50,202 nucleotides of DNA from CAZNYN01 sp964577295 (GCA_964577295.1 CAZNYN010000010.1:1-50202); one strand, 5' to 3'. Shown: positions 1 to 8,625, counted from the stretch's first letter. Program-made: numbers and translations. Notes: generated from the letters alone by a model not told the origin.

Positions 1-75
1 GGTGAGCCGTCCGGGACTTGAACCCGGGACACCCGGATTAAAAGTCCGGTGCTCTGCCAACTGAGCTAACGGCTC
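1..75 (-). tRNA. tRNA-Lys (anticodon TTT), 3' end at the window edge
   Basis: Read on the minus strand, a full cloverleaf is visible. The acceptor stem GAGCCGT pairs with ACGGCTC, the T-loop is GTTCAAGTC, and the anticodon loop CTTTTAA gives TTT for lysine AAA/AAG codons. The discriminator A and the first two bases of an encoded CCA are present; the last A lies just outside the window. A consensus promoter lies directly upstream. Confidence 0.96.
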
Positions 76-95
76 GTGCAACATCACGAGAGAGT

Positions 96-123
96 ATTAT
101 ACAGCGTTTTTTTGCTTTGTCAA
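96..123 (-). promoter_or_regulatory. Sigma70-type promoter of tRNA-Lys
   Basis: On the minus strand TTGACA (118-123) is followed after 16 bases by TATAAT (96-101). Initiation about 7 bases further would start the transcript some 12-15 bases before the mature tRNA-Lys 5' end at 75. Confidence 0.75.
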
Positions 124-162
124 CTGTTTTCTATACATTACCAGAAATGTTATATACAGTAA

Positions 163-975
163 TTATTGTATACCTTTTATCGTCCCTAAGTATGCGTCTA
201 ATTTACTCTCCATGCCGCCCTCTTTGAACCTATGATATGTGTCAAAGGATGTCATTTCCATGTGAATCGGAGTTACGGAAATTTTGGCATTGGAAACAGC
301 CCATACATCTGTTCCCTCTGTGAGCTCATCGACGATGCGGCCCCCTATCCAATATGCCTCTGCTCCGCAGGGAGATTTTACTGAAGATATCTTGTCCGTA
401 TACCTGCGTATGCCTTTTCTTGTCAGAGAAAAACCTTTTATTTCCTCCATAGGAAGATTCGGAACATTGACATTATACAAAACACCATCAGGCATGGGAT
501 TTTCCTTAAAGGATTTAAGTAGGGCCATTATGGACTCAGCAGCAGTCTCGTTGTGTACTTTTTTGTCTTTAGAGCTCATCACAAGAGAGACCGCGATCGA
601 AGGAATTTCAAATATTAGCCCCTCCATGGCGGCACACGCCGTGCCGGAATATGTAATGTCGTCTGCTAAGTTCGGCCCCTGATTTATCCCAGATATCAGC
701 ATATCGGGCTCAAAGGACAAGACATCTATGCCCATTATCACGCAGTCTGTTGGTGTACCGTCACAGGCATAAGCGTCAAAGTCCGCAGATAGAAATTGAG
801 GGTCTACCTTTTTTACACGAACAGGGCGATCCAGTGTCATTGCGTGCCCCATGCCGCTGCGCTCCCTATCCGGGGCAACAAGCAAAATCTCATGCCCTGC
901 GGAGCTTAAGTATTCGGCCATTGTTTGTATTCCGACAGAATATACTCCATCGTCGTTTGTAAGCAGAAATTTCAT
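163..975 (-). CDS. surE: 5'/3'-nucleotidase SurE
   Basis: 270 residues, close to the usual 250-270 for SurE, a metal-dependent phosphatase acting on nucleoside 5'/3'-monophosphates. The N-terminus carries the family signature LLTNDDG (residues 4-10), whose two Asp ligate the divalent metal. SGINQGPNLADDITYSGTA (about 95-113) is the conserved Asn/Ser metal and phosphate-binding loop, and NVNVPN near 170 is also typical. It lies 9 bases downstream of the M50 protease gene on the same strand, so the two are probably co-transcribed. No clear terminator separates it from the tRNA-Lys promoter downstream. The family is certain; the physiological substrate is not. Confidence 0.96.
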   Translation of the reverse strand: MKFLLTNDDGVYSVGIQTMAEYLSSAGHEILLVAPDRERSGMGHAMTLDRPVRVKKVDPQFLSADFDAYACDGTPTDCVIMGIDVLSFEPDMLISGINQGPNLADDITYSGTACAAMEGLIFEIPSIAVSLVMSSKDKKVHNETAAESIMALLKSFKENPMPDGVLYNVNVPNLPMEEIKGFSLTRKGIRRYTDKISSVKSPCGAEAYWIGGRIVDELTEGTDVWAVSNAKISVTPIHMEMTSFDTYHRFKEGGMESKLDAYLGTIKGIQ

Positions 976-984
976 ATTTTCAGC

Positions 985-1602
985 CTAAAGGATAATGCCG
1001 AGAATGAGTGCGGTAAATGGCCTCATCAATATCGGCAGTATGTTGAACATCATAAGCCCGAGCAGTATAAACATGCCGTAGCGCTCCAAAGTGTAGTAAA
1101 CCCCCATGTACTTGAAAGGCAGGAATACGTAGAGCACACGAGAGCCGTCAAGTGGCGGTATTGGCAGTAAGTTGAAAGCCGCAAGCCCCACGTTCATGTA
1201 TATCATTATCAATATAAACTGCTGTGCCCCGTAGCTCTGAAAGAGAGACGGGAAAAATTTTACGAGCTGCGCACATACGAACGCTGTCAGTATATTTCCG
1301 GCGGCTCCTGCCAGGCTGACTATTACCATGTCTCTCCGCGGCTTTTTAAAATATCCCGGGTTAATCGGAACCGGTTTTGCCCATCCGAATCTGAAAAGCA
1401 GAAGGCAGAGAGCGCCTACTGGGTCTAAGTGGTGCAGCGGGTTCAGGCTGAGCCGCCCGTCTCTCTCCGCCGTGGGATCTCCGAGCTTCATCGCCGCGTA
1501 TCCGTGGCAAAACTCATGAAACGTTATAGCCCAAAGCACGGCTGGAAGGCTGAGTAAGATCTCTGCGAACCGCCCTGCTATATTTCCTCCTCCAAAAAAC
1601 AT
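985..1602 (-). CDS. Site-2 protease family (M50) membrane metalloprotease
   Basis: 205 residues and strongly hydrophobic, with about five predicted membrane segments. The zinc-binding HExxH motif appears as HEFCH (about residues 29-33). The second signature NLLPIPPLDGSRV (about 143-155) carries the Asp that completes the metal site in S2P-type enzymes. There is no PDZ domain, so it belongs to the short, rhomboid-sized M50 group rather than the RseP/RasP group. Substrates of this subgroup are generally unknown. It is probably the first gene of a two-gene unit with surE. The ATG at 1602 follows a weak GGGATGTGA-type ribosome site. Confidence 0.9.
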   Translation of the reverse strand: MFFGGGNIAGRFAEILLSLPAVLWAITFHEFCHGYAAMKLGDPTAERDGRLSLNPLHHLDPVGALCLLLFRFGWAKPVPINPGYFKKPRRDMVIVSLAGAAGNILTAFVCAQLVKFFPSLFQSYGAQQFILIMIYMNVGLAAFNLLPIPPLDGSRVLYVFLPFKYMGVYYTLERYGMFILLGLMMFNILPILMRPFTALILGIIL

Positions 1603-1782
1603 AAAAAATCACATCCCTGTAATAAAAACTGCAAGATTAATTTTACCACGCTTATGCCAAAGCGCGTTAACATAAAATACTCAGAGCAGGAAACCGCTGA
1701 TTGCACTTCTCCATCCGTAATCGGCGGAAGATACCTCGGCAGTTTATTGAAATAATTGATTTAATCAGTGGGCCCCGAGGTG

Positions 1783-2496
1783 TTATTTGCAGCTTATGCC
1801 CCACTCCCAATATATTCCCGCAAGCCCCTCCCCTATTTCTACACTCACAATTTCATCCCCTACCCTGTTGCTTATGCTGTACGGGCAGCTGTACTCAAGA
1901 GAAGCATTATCGAGAGGCCATCTCGTTCCCCTGATATTTACTCCGCTGCACTGTTCCGAAAAAGATATCACGGAAAAAGCTTCGGGCTTTTTTTCAAATT
2001 TAAAATCGGCACACGCAGGACCGTTTAAAAATATCATGCCCTCTTTGTCATCCGCCATTCCGAGAGGCACAGACGCACAGCCGAAGTGCAGCATAGATAT
2101 AACAGTGCTCCACATGTGGTCAAACCTTCCGCCGAAACACCCCGTAAGAAAAATGCATGTTCCCTCTTTTTCTTCCTCGCCGGCGATTTTAAGAGCAAGC
2201 TGAAAATCTGTCAGATCTTTATCCTTATCAAATTTTCTGACCTTAATATTTTCTTTCACGGCACTATTCCATGCGAAGTCTGAGGCACTGTCGCAGTCTC
2301 CTATCAGCATCGAAGGGATAAGGCCGGCTTTGAGGCATGATTCGATTCCCATATCGACAGCCCACAATTCGTCATAAAACGTGATGTTCTTTAGCCACAA
2401 AGGGTCAGGTTTTCTGCCGCCGGCTGCCATAAGCAGTATTTTATTCCCACATTCTGTTTCTATCTCAACATCAGTCAGTTTTAGCCTTTTTATCAC
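1783..2496 (-). CDS. thiN: Thiamine diphosphokinase
   Basis: Transfers pyrophosphate from ATP to thiamine, giving thiamine diphosphate. The family motif LIGDCDSAS (about 75-83) supplies the acidic Mg-ATP site, and TDFQLALK with GCFGGRFDHMWS are further TPK signatures. I place the start at GTG 2496 because an AGGGGA ribosome site lies 6 bases before it; the longer frame from TTG 2529 would begin on top of a -10-like TATAAT. That gives 237 residues, slightly long for bacterial TPK. It is divergent from a TPP riboswitch and thiW, so salvage kinase and thiamine-type uptake sit together. A poor hairpin (CCTCGG/CCGAGG, 1734-1779) near the stop is not a convincing terminator. Confidence 0.93.
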   Translation of the reverse strand: MIKRLKLTDVEIETECGNKILLMAAGGRKPDPLWLKNITFYDELWAVDMGIESCLKAGLIPSMLIGDCDSASDFAWNSAVKENIKVRKFDKDKDLTDFQLALKIAGEEEKEGTCIFLTGCFGGRFDHMWSTVISMLHFGCASVPLGMADDKEGMIFLNGPACADFKFEKKPEAFSVISFSEQCSGVNIRGTRWPLDNASLEYSCPYSISNRVGDEIVSVEIGEGLAGIYWEWGISCK

Positions 2497-2557
2497 TGAA
2501 ATCCCCTGCTTTTTCAATATTTTTAACAATTATACTCTACAGCGCCATATTTCTCAC

Positions 2558-2586
2558 TTGACATAAATCTTTTCTCAGAGGATAAT
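2558..2586 (+). promoter_or_regulatory. Promoter of the TPP riboswitch-thiW transcript
   Basis: TTGACA (2558-2563), a 17-base spacer and GATAAT (2581-2586) lie just upstream of the riboswitch. The -10 match is 5 of 6. A TATAAT on the opposite strand (2529-2534) could serve thiN, but its -35 is poor. Confidence 0.65.
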
Positions 2587-2602
2587 TCCACACGTCAAGA
2601 AA

Positions 2603-2707
2603 GACTCCGGGGGAGCACAGGAACTCACTATATGAGTTCGGAATGCTGAGAGGAAGGACATACCTTCGACCCCAGACCTGATCCGGTCAGTACCGGCGTA
2701 GGGAGTG
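2603..2707 (+). promoter_or_regulatory. TPP riboswitch (THI element)
   Basis: The conserved core features are present in order. ATGCTGAGAGG (2643-2653) matches the pyrimidine-sensing CTGAGA loop. ACCTGATCCGGTCAGTACC (2676-2694) followed by GGCGTAGGGAG matches the pyrophosphate-sensing half. The closing stem P1 pairs ACTCC (2604-2608) with GGAGT (2702-2706), and a variable hairpin GAACTC/GAGTTC lies at 2621-2638. It sits about 56 bases upstream of the thiW ribosome site, so control of thiW by thiamine diphosphate is expected. I see no strong intrinsic terminator between it and thiW, so translational control is the simpler reading. Confidence 0.95.
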
Positions 2708-2777
2708 AGGAAAAATGCGATCGCATTCCCCGTTCTCTTTACTGAGGCGGGGATTTTATTTTGAGGAGGCAATATCA

Positions 2778-3308
2778 GTGAACAATTGTGAAAGCGCAAA
2801 AAACGATATTTTCAAAAAGGCGGTTCTGGCAGGAGCTCTTGCCGCAGCGGGTGTTGTGCTCTCCGTCATATCCATTCCCATGGGGCCGACGAAGTGTTTC
2901 CCTTTCCAGCATGCGATAAACGTAATAGCCGGTGTGGTGCTTGGCCCGTTCTGGGCTCTCGGCGCAGCATTTACCACAAGTCTTATCAGAAATATTATGG
3001 GAACGGGCAGCTTGTTCGCTTTTCCGGGAAGCATGTTCGGCGCGCTCTTTGTCGGTTTTGCGGCAAAACTCCTGCCGAACAAGTACAAAATCGCAGCAGC
3101 GGCGGCAGAACCGATTGGCACAGGCATTGTAGGAGCTTGGATCAGCTCCATTGTCATCGCCCCGATGATAGGAAAAAGTGTAGGATTTGCATTTCTTTCG
3201 TCGTCATTTTTGCTCAGCAGCGTGCCCGGAGCTTGTATCGGAGCGGCTCTGCTCTGCTGTCTTAAAAAACGCGCTCTGCTCGGCAGACAGATAGGAGTTA
3301 TGCTCTAG
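2778..3308 (+). CDS. thiW: Thiamine-precursor ECF transporter substrate-binding subunit ThiW
   Basis: Small hydrophobic protein with about five to six membrane segments. It has the ThiW hallmarks FPFQHAINVIAGVVLGPFWA, SLIRNIMGTGSL and FPGSMFGALFVGF. ThiW is the S-component of an energy-coupling-factor importer thought to bring in the thiazole part of thiamine. It needs shared EcfA/EcfT subunits, which are not in this window. I place the start at GTG 2778 (176 residues), because GAGGAGG (2763-2769) lies 8 bases before it; an upstream in-frame ATG at 2715 has no ribosome site and abuts the riboswitch. Its 3' end overlaps coaE on the other strand by 4 bases. Confidence 0.9.
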   Translation: MNNCESAKNDIFKKAVLAGALAAAGVVLSVISIPMGPTKCFPFQHAINVIAGVVLGPFWALGAAFTTSLIRNIMGTGSLFAFPGSMFGALFVGFAAKLLPNKYKIAAAAAEPIGTGIVGAWISSIVIAPMIGKSVGFAFLSSSFLLSSVPGACIGAALLCCLKKRALLGRQIGVML

Positions 3309-3898
3309 CTTTCTGCCCTTGGATCAGCAAGAAACATTTTTCCGAATTCCCTTGCCTTTTCTTCCCACGCATCCGCCGTTCCGTCGTTTTCTATAACGAA
3401 ATCGGAGCGGCGGATTTTTTCACATCTGTCCATAAGCTTATTCTCGCGCCGCAATATTTCGTCCCTGTTCCACCCGCGCGAAATATTTCTCTCCGCCCTT
3501 TTTTCAAGAGAGGCAGACGCATATATTATTTCGTCAAACATATCTTCCTCACCGCATTCATAAAGCAGAGGAATCTCTAAAACCACAACACCTCCGCTTT
3601 CTGCGGCAAGGTGCTTTAATTCCTTTATAGTGGCTTTGTGAAGCAATGACGAAGCAAAATCATATTCTTCTTTTGAGTTGAATATCTTATCCGCTATTTT
3701 TTTGAGGACTGACTTCCATTCACCGTCGAAAAAATCATCGCCCCACCTGAAACATGCTTTCTTCTGCACATCCTCCGACCTCCACATTTCCCGTGCCACT
3801 GTGTCGGCATCAAAGACGGAGATGCCCATACTGCGCCATACGGAGCAGAGTGTGCTCTTACCAGCGCCAACGTCTCCCGTTAGCCCTAGGGTCAACAT
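3305..3898 (-). CDS. coaE: Dephospho-CoA kinase
   Basis: Final step of coenzyme A synthesis: phosphorylates the 3'-OH of dephospho-CoA with ATP. The P-loop GLTGDVGAGKST lies at residues 4-15, followed by the FDADTVAREMW segment of the CoA-binding site. VVVLEIPLLYECG (about 98-110) is the conserved family strand. The start ATG 3898 is chosen because GGAGGTG lies 6 bases upstream (197 residues, normal for CoaE). Its first 41 bases overlap the 3' end of the upstream helicase gene in another frame, so the two are very likely transcribed and translated together. Confidence 0.95.
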   Translation of the reverse strand: MLTLGLTGDVGAGKSTLCSVWRSMGISVFDADTVAREMWRSEDVQKKACFRWGDDFFDGEWKSVLKKIADKIFNSKEEYDFASSLLHKATIKELKHLAAESGGVVVLEIPLLYECGEEDMFDEIIYASASLEKRAERNISRGWNRDEILRRENKLMDRCEKIRRSDFVIENDGTADAWEEKAREFGKMFLADPRAES

Positions 3899-5846
3899 GA
3901 TATGCACCTCCCTGTGTGTCATCATTCATAACCGCGCATTCTTTGGGAATTTCTCCGATAAAGCGCGATGTCGTATTTCTTTGGATTCCGCCGAAAAGCA
4001 GACGGCTGGACGATCCGCTCATATAGAGACGTTCCATGGCCCTTGTCATTCCTACATAGCAGAGGCGCCGCTCCTCGGAAAGGTCGCTCTCCCCGCATAC
4101 GGCACGAGCGCTCGGGAATATCCCCTCTTCCATTCCCACAAGAAAGACTATGGGGAATTCAAGTCCTTTTGCTGCGTGAAGAGTCAGCATATTAACGCCG
4201 TCACTGTTTTCACTGTTTGTATCCTGATCCGTAAAAAGAGGTATCTCTGTCAATATCTGGGCGATGTCACCCTCTTCCGGGACAAGAGAGAGTATTTCCA
4301 TGACGTTTTCGGCACGCTCTTCCCAATCTTCCGGGTAGTTTGCCTTTAAGTAGCTTTCATACCCGTTGTTCTGCATTATTCCTTCTATAGCGCCTCTGAC
4401 ATCTTCGGAGCTATCCAATATATCCAGCATGTCAAAAGCCAGTTTTTTCGCACCTTCGCCGGACTTGCCCTTAAGCCCTCCGCCGGTGCGGGATATTTCT
4501 CCCCAGATATCGGAGGCTTCGAGCCCCGACATCTTCATAAGCTGCTCCGCCAACACTTCGACACTCTTCTTGCCGACACCCCTTGTCGGTATATTTGCGA
4601 CTCTTGCAAGAGAGACAGTGTCTTTGGGATTAACCGCAAGCCGCATCATAGAAAGGACATCTTTGACTTCCGCCCTCTCATAGAAGGCTAGCCCCTTTAT
4701 AACTCTGTACGGTATGCCGCGCTCCAAGAGTGACTGTTCAAGACCTCTGCTTAAGACGTTCATACGGTAGAGTATCGCCATTTCGTTGTAGTTGTAGCCT
4801 TCGTCGTGAAATTTATCTATGGTTCTCGCTATCTCTGCGGCTTCGTCCTTATCCGTTCTGTATCTGTGAATCTCTATCATCTTGCCGCGCTCGGACGCTG
4901 TCCACAAGTTTTTTGGGCGGCGCTCACTGTTATTTTTTATCACGCCGTTTGCTCCGTCCAATATATTGCCCGTCGAGCGATAATTTTGGTCTAGCACCAC
5001 GACTTTGGCGCTCTTAAAATCATTTTCGAAATTCAAAATCATCCCCATATCCGCACCGCGCCATCCGTATATCGACTGGTCAGGGTCTCCGACAACCATT
5101 ATCTTCCTTCCTGAATCGACAAGACAGCGCAGAAGCAAATATTGCGGCCTGTTCACGTCCTGATATTCGTCAACAAGCACCCAGTCGAGACGGGATCTCT
5201 CCCTCTCCCTGATATCCCTGTCTACAGCCAGGATGTGCAGCGGCAGAACCATCAAATCATCAAAATCAAGAGCTCCGTGGATTACAAGAGCTTTTTGATA
5301 CTTGTCATAAAGCTCTCTCCACCTGGAATCGACATAAGGCTCGCGCGAAATGGGGTTTGCTTCGGTTTTCACCTTTGATATCATCTCAAGAGCTCCGCCC
5401 ACATCCATGCGCTTGGGGTCTATATCAAGCTCGGCCAAAATTTTCTTGATAATATTTTTTGTGTCGCTTCTGTCAAATATTACGAAAGAACGCGGATATC
5501 CCAGTCTCTCCATAGCCTCGGGATACCTGTGCAGAAATTTGAGCCCGTAAGCGTGAAAAGTCGATACCTCCATACCCCTTAAATCCGAGCCGAGCAGAGT
5601 GTCCACTCGTGATTTCATCTCTCTTGCCGCTTTGTTGGTAAAGGTAAGAGCCAGGATACGCCACGGTGCTATTCCCTTTTCTTTTATCAAATATGCTATT
5701 TTTGTGGTCAGCACTTTTGTCTTTCCGCTTCCCGCCCCGGCAAGCACAAGCTCGTGTCCGTCACAGTATGTTACGGCTTCTCTCTGCTTGGGGTTTAAAG
5801 AGTCTATCATTTTATCAGCCATTCTATTCCCATCCTCAAAATTCAT
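3858..5846 (-). CDS. pcrA: UvrD/PcrA-type ATP-dependent DNA helicase (SF1A)
   Basis: 662 residues with all SF1 motifs in order: Q-motif LNPKQREAV, Walker A AGAGSGKT, motif Ia ALTFTNKAA, Walker B VDEYQDVN, motif III VVGDPDQSIYGWRGAD, motif IV DQNYRST, motif V MLTLHAAKGLEF and motif VI EERRLCYVGMTRA. This is a 3'-5' unwinding motor of the nucleotide-excision-repair and replication-restart type. It is shorter than the typical 720-residue PcrA because the C-terminal extension that binds RNA polymerase is largely missing. The listed start is ATG 5846. An internal ATG at 5822 follows GAGGATGGG and gives an equally good N-terminus. UvrD, PcrA and Rep cannot be told apart here. Confidence 0.93.
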   Translation of the reverse strand: MNFEDGNRMADKMIDSLNPKQREAVTYCDGHELVLAGAGSGKTKVLTTKIAYLIKEKGIAPWRILALTFTNKAAREMKSRVDTLLGSDLRGMEVSTFHAYGLKFLHRYPEAMERLGYPRSFVIFDRSDTKNIIKKILAELDIDPKRMDVGGALEMISKVKTEANPISREPYVDSRWRELYDKYQKALVIHGALDFDDLMVLPLHILAVDRDIRERERSRLDWVLVDEYQDVNRPQYLLLRCLVDSGRKIMVVGDPDQSIYGWRGADMGMILNFENDFKSAKVVVLDQNYRSTGNILDGANGVIKNNSERRPKNLWTASERGKMIEIHRYRTDKDEAAEIARTIDKFHDEGYNYNEMAILYRMNVLSRGLEQSLLERGIPYRVIKGLAFYERAEVKDVLSMMRLAVNPKDTVSLARVANIPTRGVGKKSVEVLAEQLMKMSGLEASDIWGEISRTGGGLKGKSGEGAKKLAFDMLDILDSSEDVRGAIEGIMQNNGYESYLKANYPEDWEERAENVMEILSLVPEEGDIAQILTEIPLFTDQDTNSENSDGVNMLTLHAAKGLEFPIVFLVGMEEGIFPSARAVCGESDLSEERRLCYVGMTRAMERLYMSGSSSRLLFGGIQRNTTSRFIGEIPKECAVMNDDTQGGAYHVDPRANGRRWRW

Positions 5847-5883
5847 ATTTACCGATACAAATTACAATGATATTGCAAAACGG

Positions 5884-5916
5884 TCAAGAAAAAAGAGGAG
5901 CCCTAGGGCTCCTCTT
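5884..5916 (-). terminator. Rho-independent terminator downstream of hpf
   Basis: The palindrome AAGAGGAGCCC/GGGCTCCTCTT is separated only by a TA centre and is followed on the minus strand by seven T. It ends the hpf transcript before the helicase gene. Confidence 0.88.
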
Positions 5917-5934
5917 CTGCAAACTATATATAAT

Positions 5935-6480
5935 TTATCTTGGCTCAAGAAGCCCGTATCCTCCAGCTTCACGGCGATAGACTACGTTAATCGCGCCTGT
6001 TGCATCATTTTTGAAGAGGAAGAAAGTGTGCCCCAAAAGATCCATCTGCATTGTAGCCTCTTCCGGAGTCATAACTTCTACGCTGAACTTCTTTGTTTTT
6101 ACTATTTCTCTTATGCAGTCATCCTTCTCTACAGGCAGGGGAGCCAGAAGCTCCGGATCCAAGTCAAAAGATATATCCTGAACCTTCATACGAACCTTGT
6201 CTGTAAGATAACTCTTGTGCTTTTTGACCTGACGTTCAATATTCTTCAACGCCTTGTCAAAGGCTTTTCTGAGGTCGGGAGCGTAATCTTCGCCCCTCAT
6301 AACCACCCCGTTGACGTTGGAGGTTATCTCAACAACATTCATGCCCCGCTTGAAGTTGAGAGCTACCTGCGTATCAAGAATACGGTCAAAAAACTTTTCA
6401 ATCTTTTCCAGTTTCTTTTCCATATAATCCTTGACATCTCCCGGCAGTTCTACATTGCGCGTTACAAAACGTACCTCCAT
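5935..6480 (-). CDS. hpf: Ribosome hibernation promoting factor, long form
   Basis: 181 residues, the length of long HPF, which dimerises 70S ribosomes into inactive 100S particles in slow growth. The N-terminal S30AE/YfiA domain (about 1-100) starts MEVRFVTRNVELPGDVKDYM. The C-terminal dimerisation domain (about 125-181) has the conserved TPEEATMQMDLLGHTFFLF and NVVYRREAGGYGLLEP stretches. GGAGGAG precedes the ATG. It is monocistronic: a consensus promoter lies upstream and a strong terminator directly downstream. Confidence 0.96.
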   Translation of the reverse strand: MEVRFVTRNVELPGDVKDYMEKKLEKIEKFFDRILDTQVALNFKRGMNVVEITSNVNGVVMRGEDYAPDLRKAFDKALKNIERQVKKHKSYLTDKVRMKVQDISFDLDPELLAPLPVEKDDCIREIVKTKKFSVEVMTPEEATMQMDLLGHTFFLFKNDATGAINVVYRREAGGYGLLEPR

Positions 6481-6531
6481 AGCAACTCCTCCATTCTGCT
6501 CCGGTGCTGATTTGTTTCTGTTGATATGTAT

Positions 6532-6560
6532 ATTATATCACCGTATTAAAGTAATATCAA
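6532..6560 (-). promoter_or_regulatory. Promoter of hpf
   Basis: On the minus strand TTGATA (6555-6560), a 17-base spacer and TATAAT (6532-6537) give initiation near 6525, about 45 bases before the hpf start. The remaining sequence up to the end of the next gene (6561-6701) is AT-rich, and I see nothing definable in it. Confidence 0.65.
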
Positions 6561-6701
6561 ATATATAAGTATTACTGTCAGCCTCTGTTAACTTTTCTTT
6601 ATGTAATAATTATATATCTGCAGCGTCGGTACAGGCTGCCGTAAATACCGTATATGATTTAGTCAAATCAATAGATTTTCATTGCGCTGATTTATGGTAG
6701 A

Positions 6702-7949
6702 CTATATAAAGTGCGGCTTAATAGCTTTCGCCTCTTTTATGTAAAAATTAATCTCTCTCTGTCTCATCCACTCGGATATTTCCCTGCCATTTAATTTATG
6801 GGGAATTACAGTTTCGTGAGCTTTTCTTATCGCACTCATATATATGTCGTAATTTATCAGGCATTCAGGCAGAACTCCGCCGTTGTCAGCAGCTATTACC
6901 GCTGCAAAACCATCTGCCCCTATAGGATGCTTAGAAAGTTTTACGAGCAAATCCACTACTTTGCCCGGCGCAGTCATCCTCGACGGCCTCATGTGCTCCT
7001 TTATGGCAAAACAGGCGCAGTCATACCATCTTTTCGGAATGGGCAGAGACGATCTTATCCCCCTCATGACGGCAAGGCCCATATCCTCATGCCCGTAGTG
7101 GTGAGGGAGCATATCATCGGGCGTCCTGCTCTTGCCTATGTCGTGCATAAGAGCGGCAAATCTTACTTCGACTCTCGGGTTCATATCGGAAACAGAATCC
7201 AACACTTCCATCGTATGTTCAAAAGCGTCTCCCTCCGGGTGATATTCCGGCGGCTGTGTTCTGCCGATGAGAGCATGTATATCGGGAAAAATATGTTCCA
7301 AAACGGAGGCGCTATGCAAAAATCTAAAGAACAGAGAGGGGCTGCGGCACATCAGTGCACGGTGAAGCTCCGCGACCGTTCTCTCTTTGGGCTCTTTTAG
7401 CAGTTCAGGAAGTGTATCTTTCATCATGGAAAGAGTTAAGTCATCTATCGAAAAACCAAACTGTGCGGCCTGCCTTGCGGCACGAAGAGTCCGTACAGGG
7501 TCATCACTGAAAAAGTGTGACACGGCACGCACCGATTTTGCATCTATATCTTTTTTGCCTCCGTACGGGTCTGTCAAAACTGAGGTGAGGGGATTCCATG
7601 CCATGGCGTTTATTGTGGTGTCACGGCGGAAAAGGTCTTCTTCTATCGTCACGGACGGGTCAAAAATCACATCAAATCCCCTGTATCCCGTGCCGTTCTT
7701 CAGCTCTTTCCGCGCAAGGGAAACTTCGCACATTTCTTGCTCAATCTCCAGCAGAAATACGGGGAATCCTCTTCCGACTTTTATTGCCATGGGGTATATG
7801 AGGCAAAATTCATCTTCCGAAACTCCGCAGACAACATAATCCCTGTCATGGGGGACAATATTCATCAGCATATCGCGGACATATCCGCCGACAAGGTATG
7901 ATGTGCCGCCATGTTCTTTTATTTTCAGGAGGAATGACTTTTCATCCAT
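6702..7949 (-). CDS. cca: CCA-adding-type tRNA nucleotidyltransferase with HD domain
   Basis: Class II nucleotidyltransferase fold. GGYVRD (residues 21-26) is the GGxVRD phosphate loop, the DRD at 35-37 gives the catalytic carboxylates, and RRDTTINAMAW is the conserved RRxD motif. A C-terminal HD phosphohydrolase domain follows, with LMHDIGKS and HHYGHEDMG. The enzyme most likely adds or repairs the CCA end of tRNAs, with 2',3'-phosphatase/phosphodiesterase activity from the HD domain. Poly(A) polymerase and A- or CC-adding variants share these motifs. I chose ATG 7949 (415 residues), preceded by AGAGGTG; the 19-codon longer frame would start inside the frr terminator. Confidence 0.88.
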   Translation of the reverse strand: MDEKSFLLKIKEHGGTSYLVGGYVRDMLMNIVPHDRDYVVCGVSEDEFCLIYPMAIKVGRGFPVFLLEIEQEMCEVSLARKELKNGTGYRGFDVIFDPSVTIEEDLFRRDTTINAMAWNPLTSVLTDPYGGKKDIDAKSVRAVSHFFSDDPVRTLRAARQAAQFGFSIDDLTLSMMKDTLPELLKEPKERTVAELHRALMCRSPSLFFRFLHSASVLEHIFPDIHALIGRTQPPEYHPEGDAFEHTMEVLDSVSDMNPRVEVRFAALMHDIGKSRTPDDMLPHHYGHEDMGLAVMRGIRSSLPIPKRWYDCACFAIKEHMRPSRMTAPGKVVDLLVKLSKHPIGADGFAAVIAADNGGVLPECLINYDIYMSAIRKAHETVIPHKLNGREISEWMRQREINFYIKEAKAIKPHFI

Positions 7950-7961
7950 AAGCACACCTCT

Positions 7962-7996
7962 AATTAAAAAATGGGCGAAGCAGTAGCTTCGCCCAT
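7962..7996 (-). terminator. Rho-independent terminator downstream of frr
   Basis: ATGGGCGAAGC and GCTTCGCCCAT form a perfect 11-bp stem with an AGTA loop (7971-7996), followed on the minus strand by TTTTTAATTA. It closes the rpsB-tsf-pyrH-frr block. Confidence 0.85.
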
Positions 7997-8023
7997 GATA
8001 TAACAAACAAGCGTAAAAGGGAG

Positions 8024-8581
8024 CTATTTGTCCATTATTTCTTTTTCTTTTTCGGCAGAAAGCTCATCTACCTTTTTGATAAATGCATCTGTCTGGTCCT
8101 GAGCTTCTTTCTGATACTTTTTGAGATCATCTTCCGTTATCTTGGAAGCTTTCTCCATTTTTTTGAGTGCTTCTATTGCATCGCGGCGAACATTGCGTAT
8201 TGCGACACGCGATTCTTCCGCTGATTTTGAAACCATTTTTGTAAGTTCTACTCTGCGGGCCTGGGTAAGCTCCGGCAGGTTGAGGCGGACAGATTCCCCG
8301 TCATTCTGAGGGTTTATTCCCAGTGTGGATGTCTGTATGGCCTTCTCGATAGCTTTGAGAGCGGTCTTGTCCCAAGGCGTGATAACAATTTGCCTCGCTT
8401 CAGGCACTGAAACCGTTCCCATATTTTTAATAGGGGTCGGTGTGCCGAAATAGTCAGCCTTAATATCCTCTACAAGAGCGGGATGGGCTCTGCCTGTACG
8501 ATAACCCAGCAAGGTAGCCTTCAGATGCTCGACTGCCTTTTCACTGCGGGTCTTTAGTTCTTTGATAGTATTCTGAGGCAC
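8024..8581 (-). CDS. frr: Ribosome recycling factor
   Basis: With EF-G, splits post-termination ribosomes. Starting at GTG 8581, which has AAGGAG 8 bases before it, the protein is 185 residues, exactly the usual RRF length. A GTG three codons upstream overlaps the ribosome site and is less likely. Typical stretches are LLGYRTGRAHPALVEDI, the KNMGTVSVPEARQIVITPWD segment (split by the hinge to domain II), GESVRLNLPELTQARR and the C-terminal coiled coil with RRDAIEALKKMEK. It ends the block that starts with rpsB. Confidence 0.97.
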   Translation of the reverse strand: MPQNTIKELKTRSEKAVEHLKATLLGYRTGRAHPALVEDIKADYFGTPTPIKNMGTVSVPEARQIVITPWDKTALKAIEKAIQTSTLGINPQNDGESVRLNLPELTQARRVELTKMVSKSAEESRVAIRNVRRDAIEALKKMEKASKITEDDLKKYQKEAQDQTDAFIKKVDELSAEKEKEIMDK

Positions 8582-8625
8582 GCAGATCACTCCTTCTGTT
8601 TTTTTGACTTAAAGCGCAGTGCGCA

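Noticed and set aside
1734..1779. CCTCGG/CCGAGG hairpin as a terminator for thiN
   Set aside because: The stem is 6 bp with a 34-base loop, and no T-run follows on the minus strand.
5599..6510. 303-codon plus-strand frame across the helicase start and hpf
   Set aside because: It overlaps two well-supported minus-strand genes and the terminator between them; its product is of low quality.
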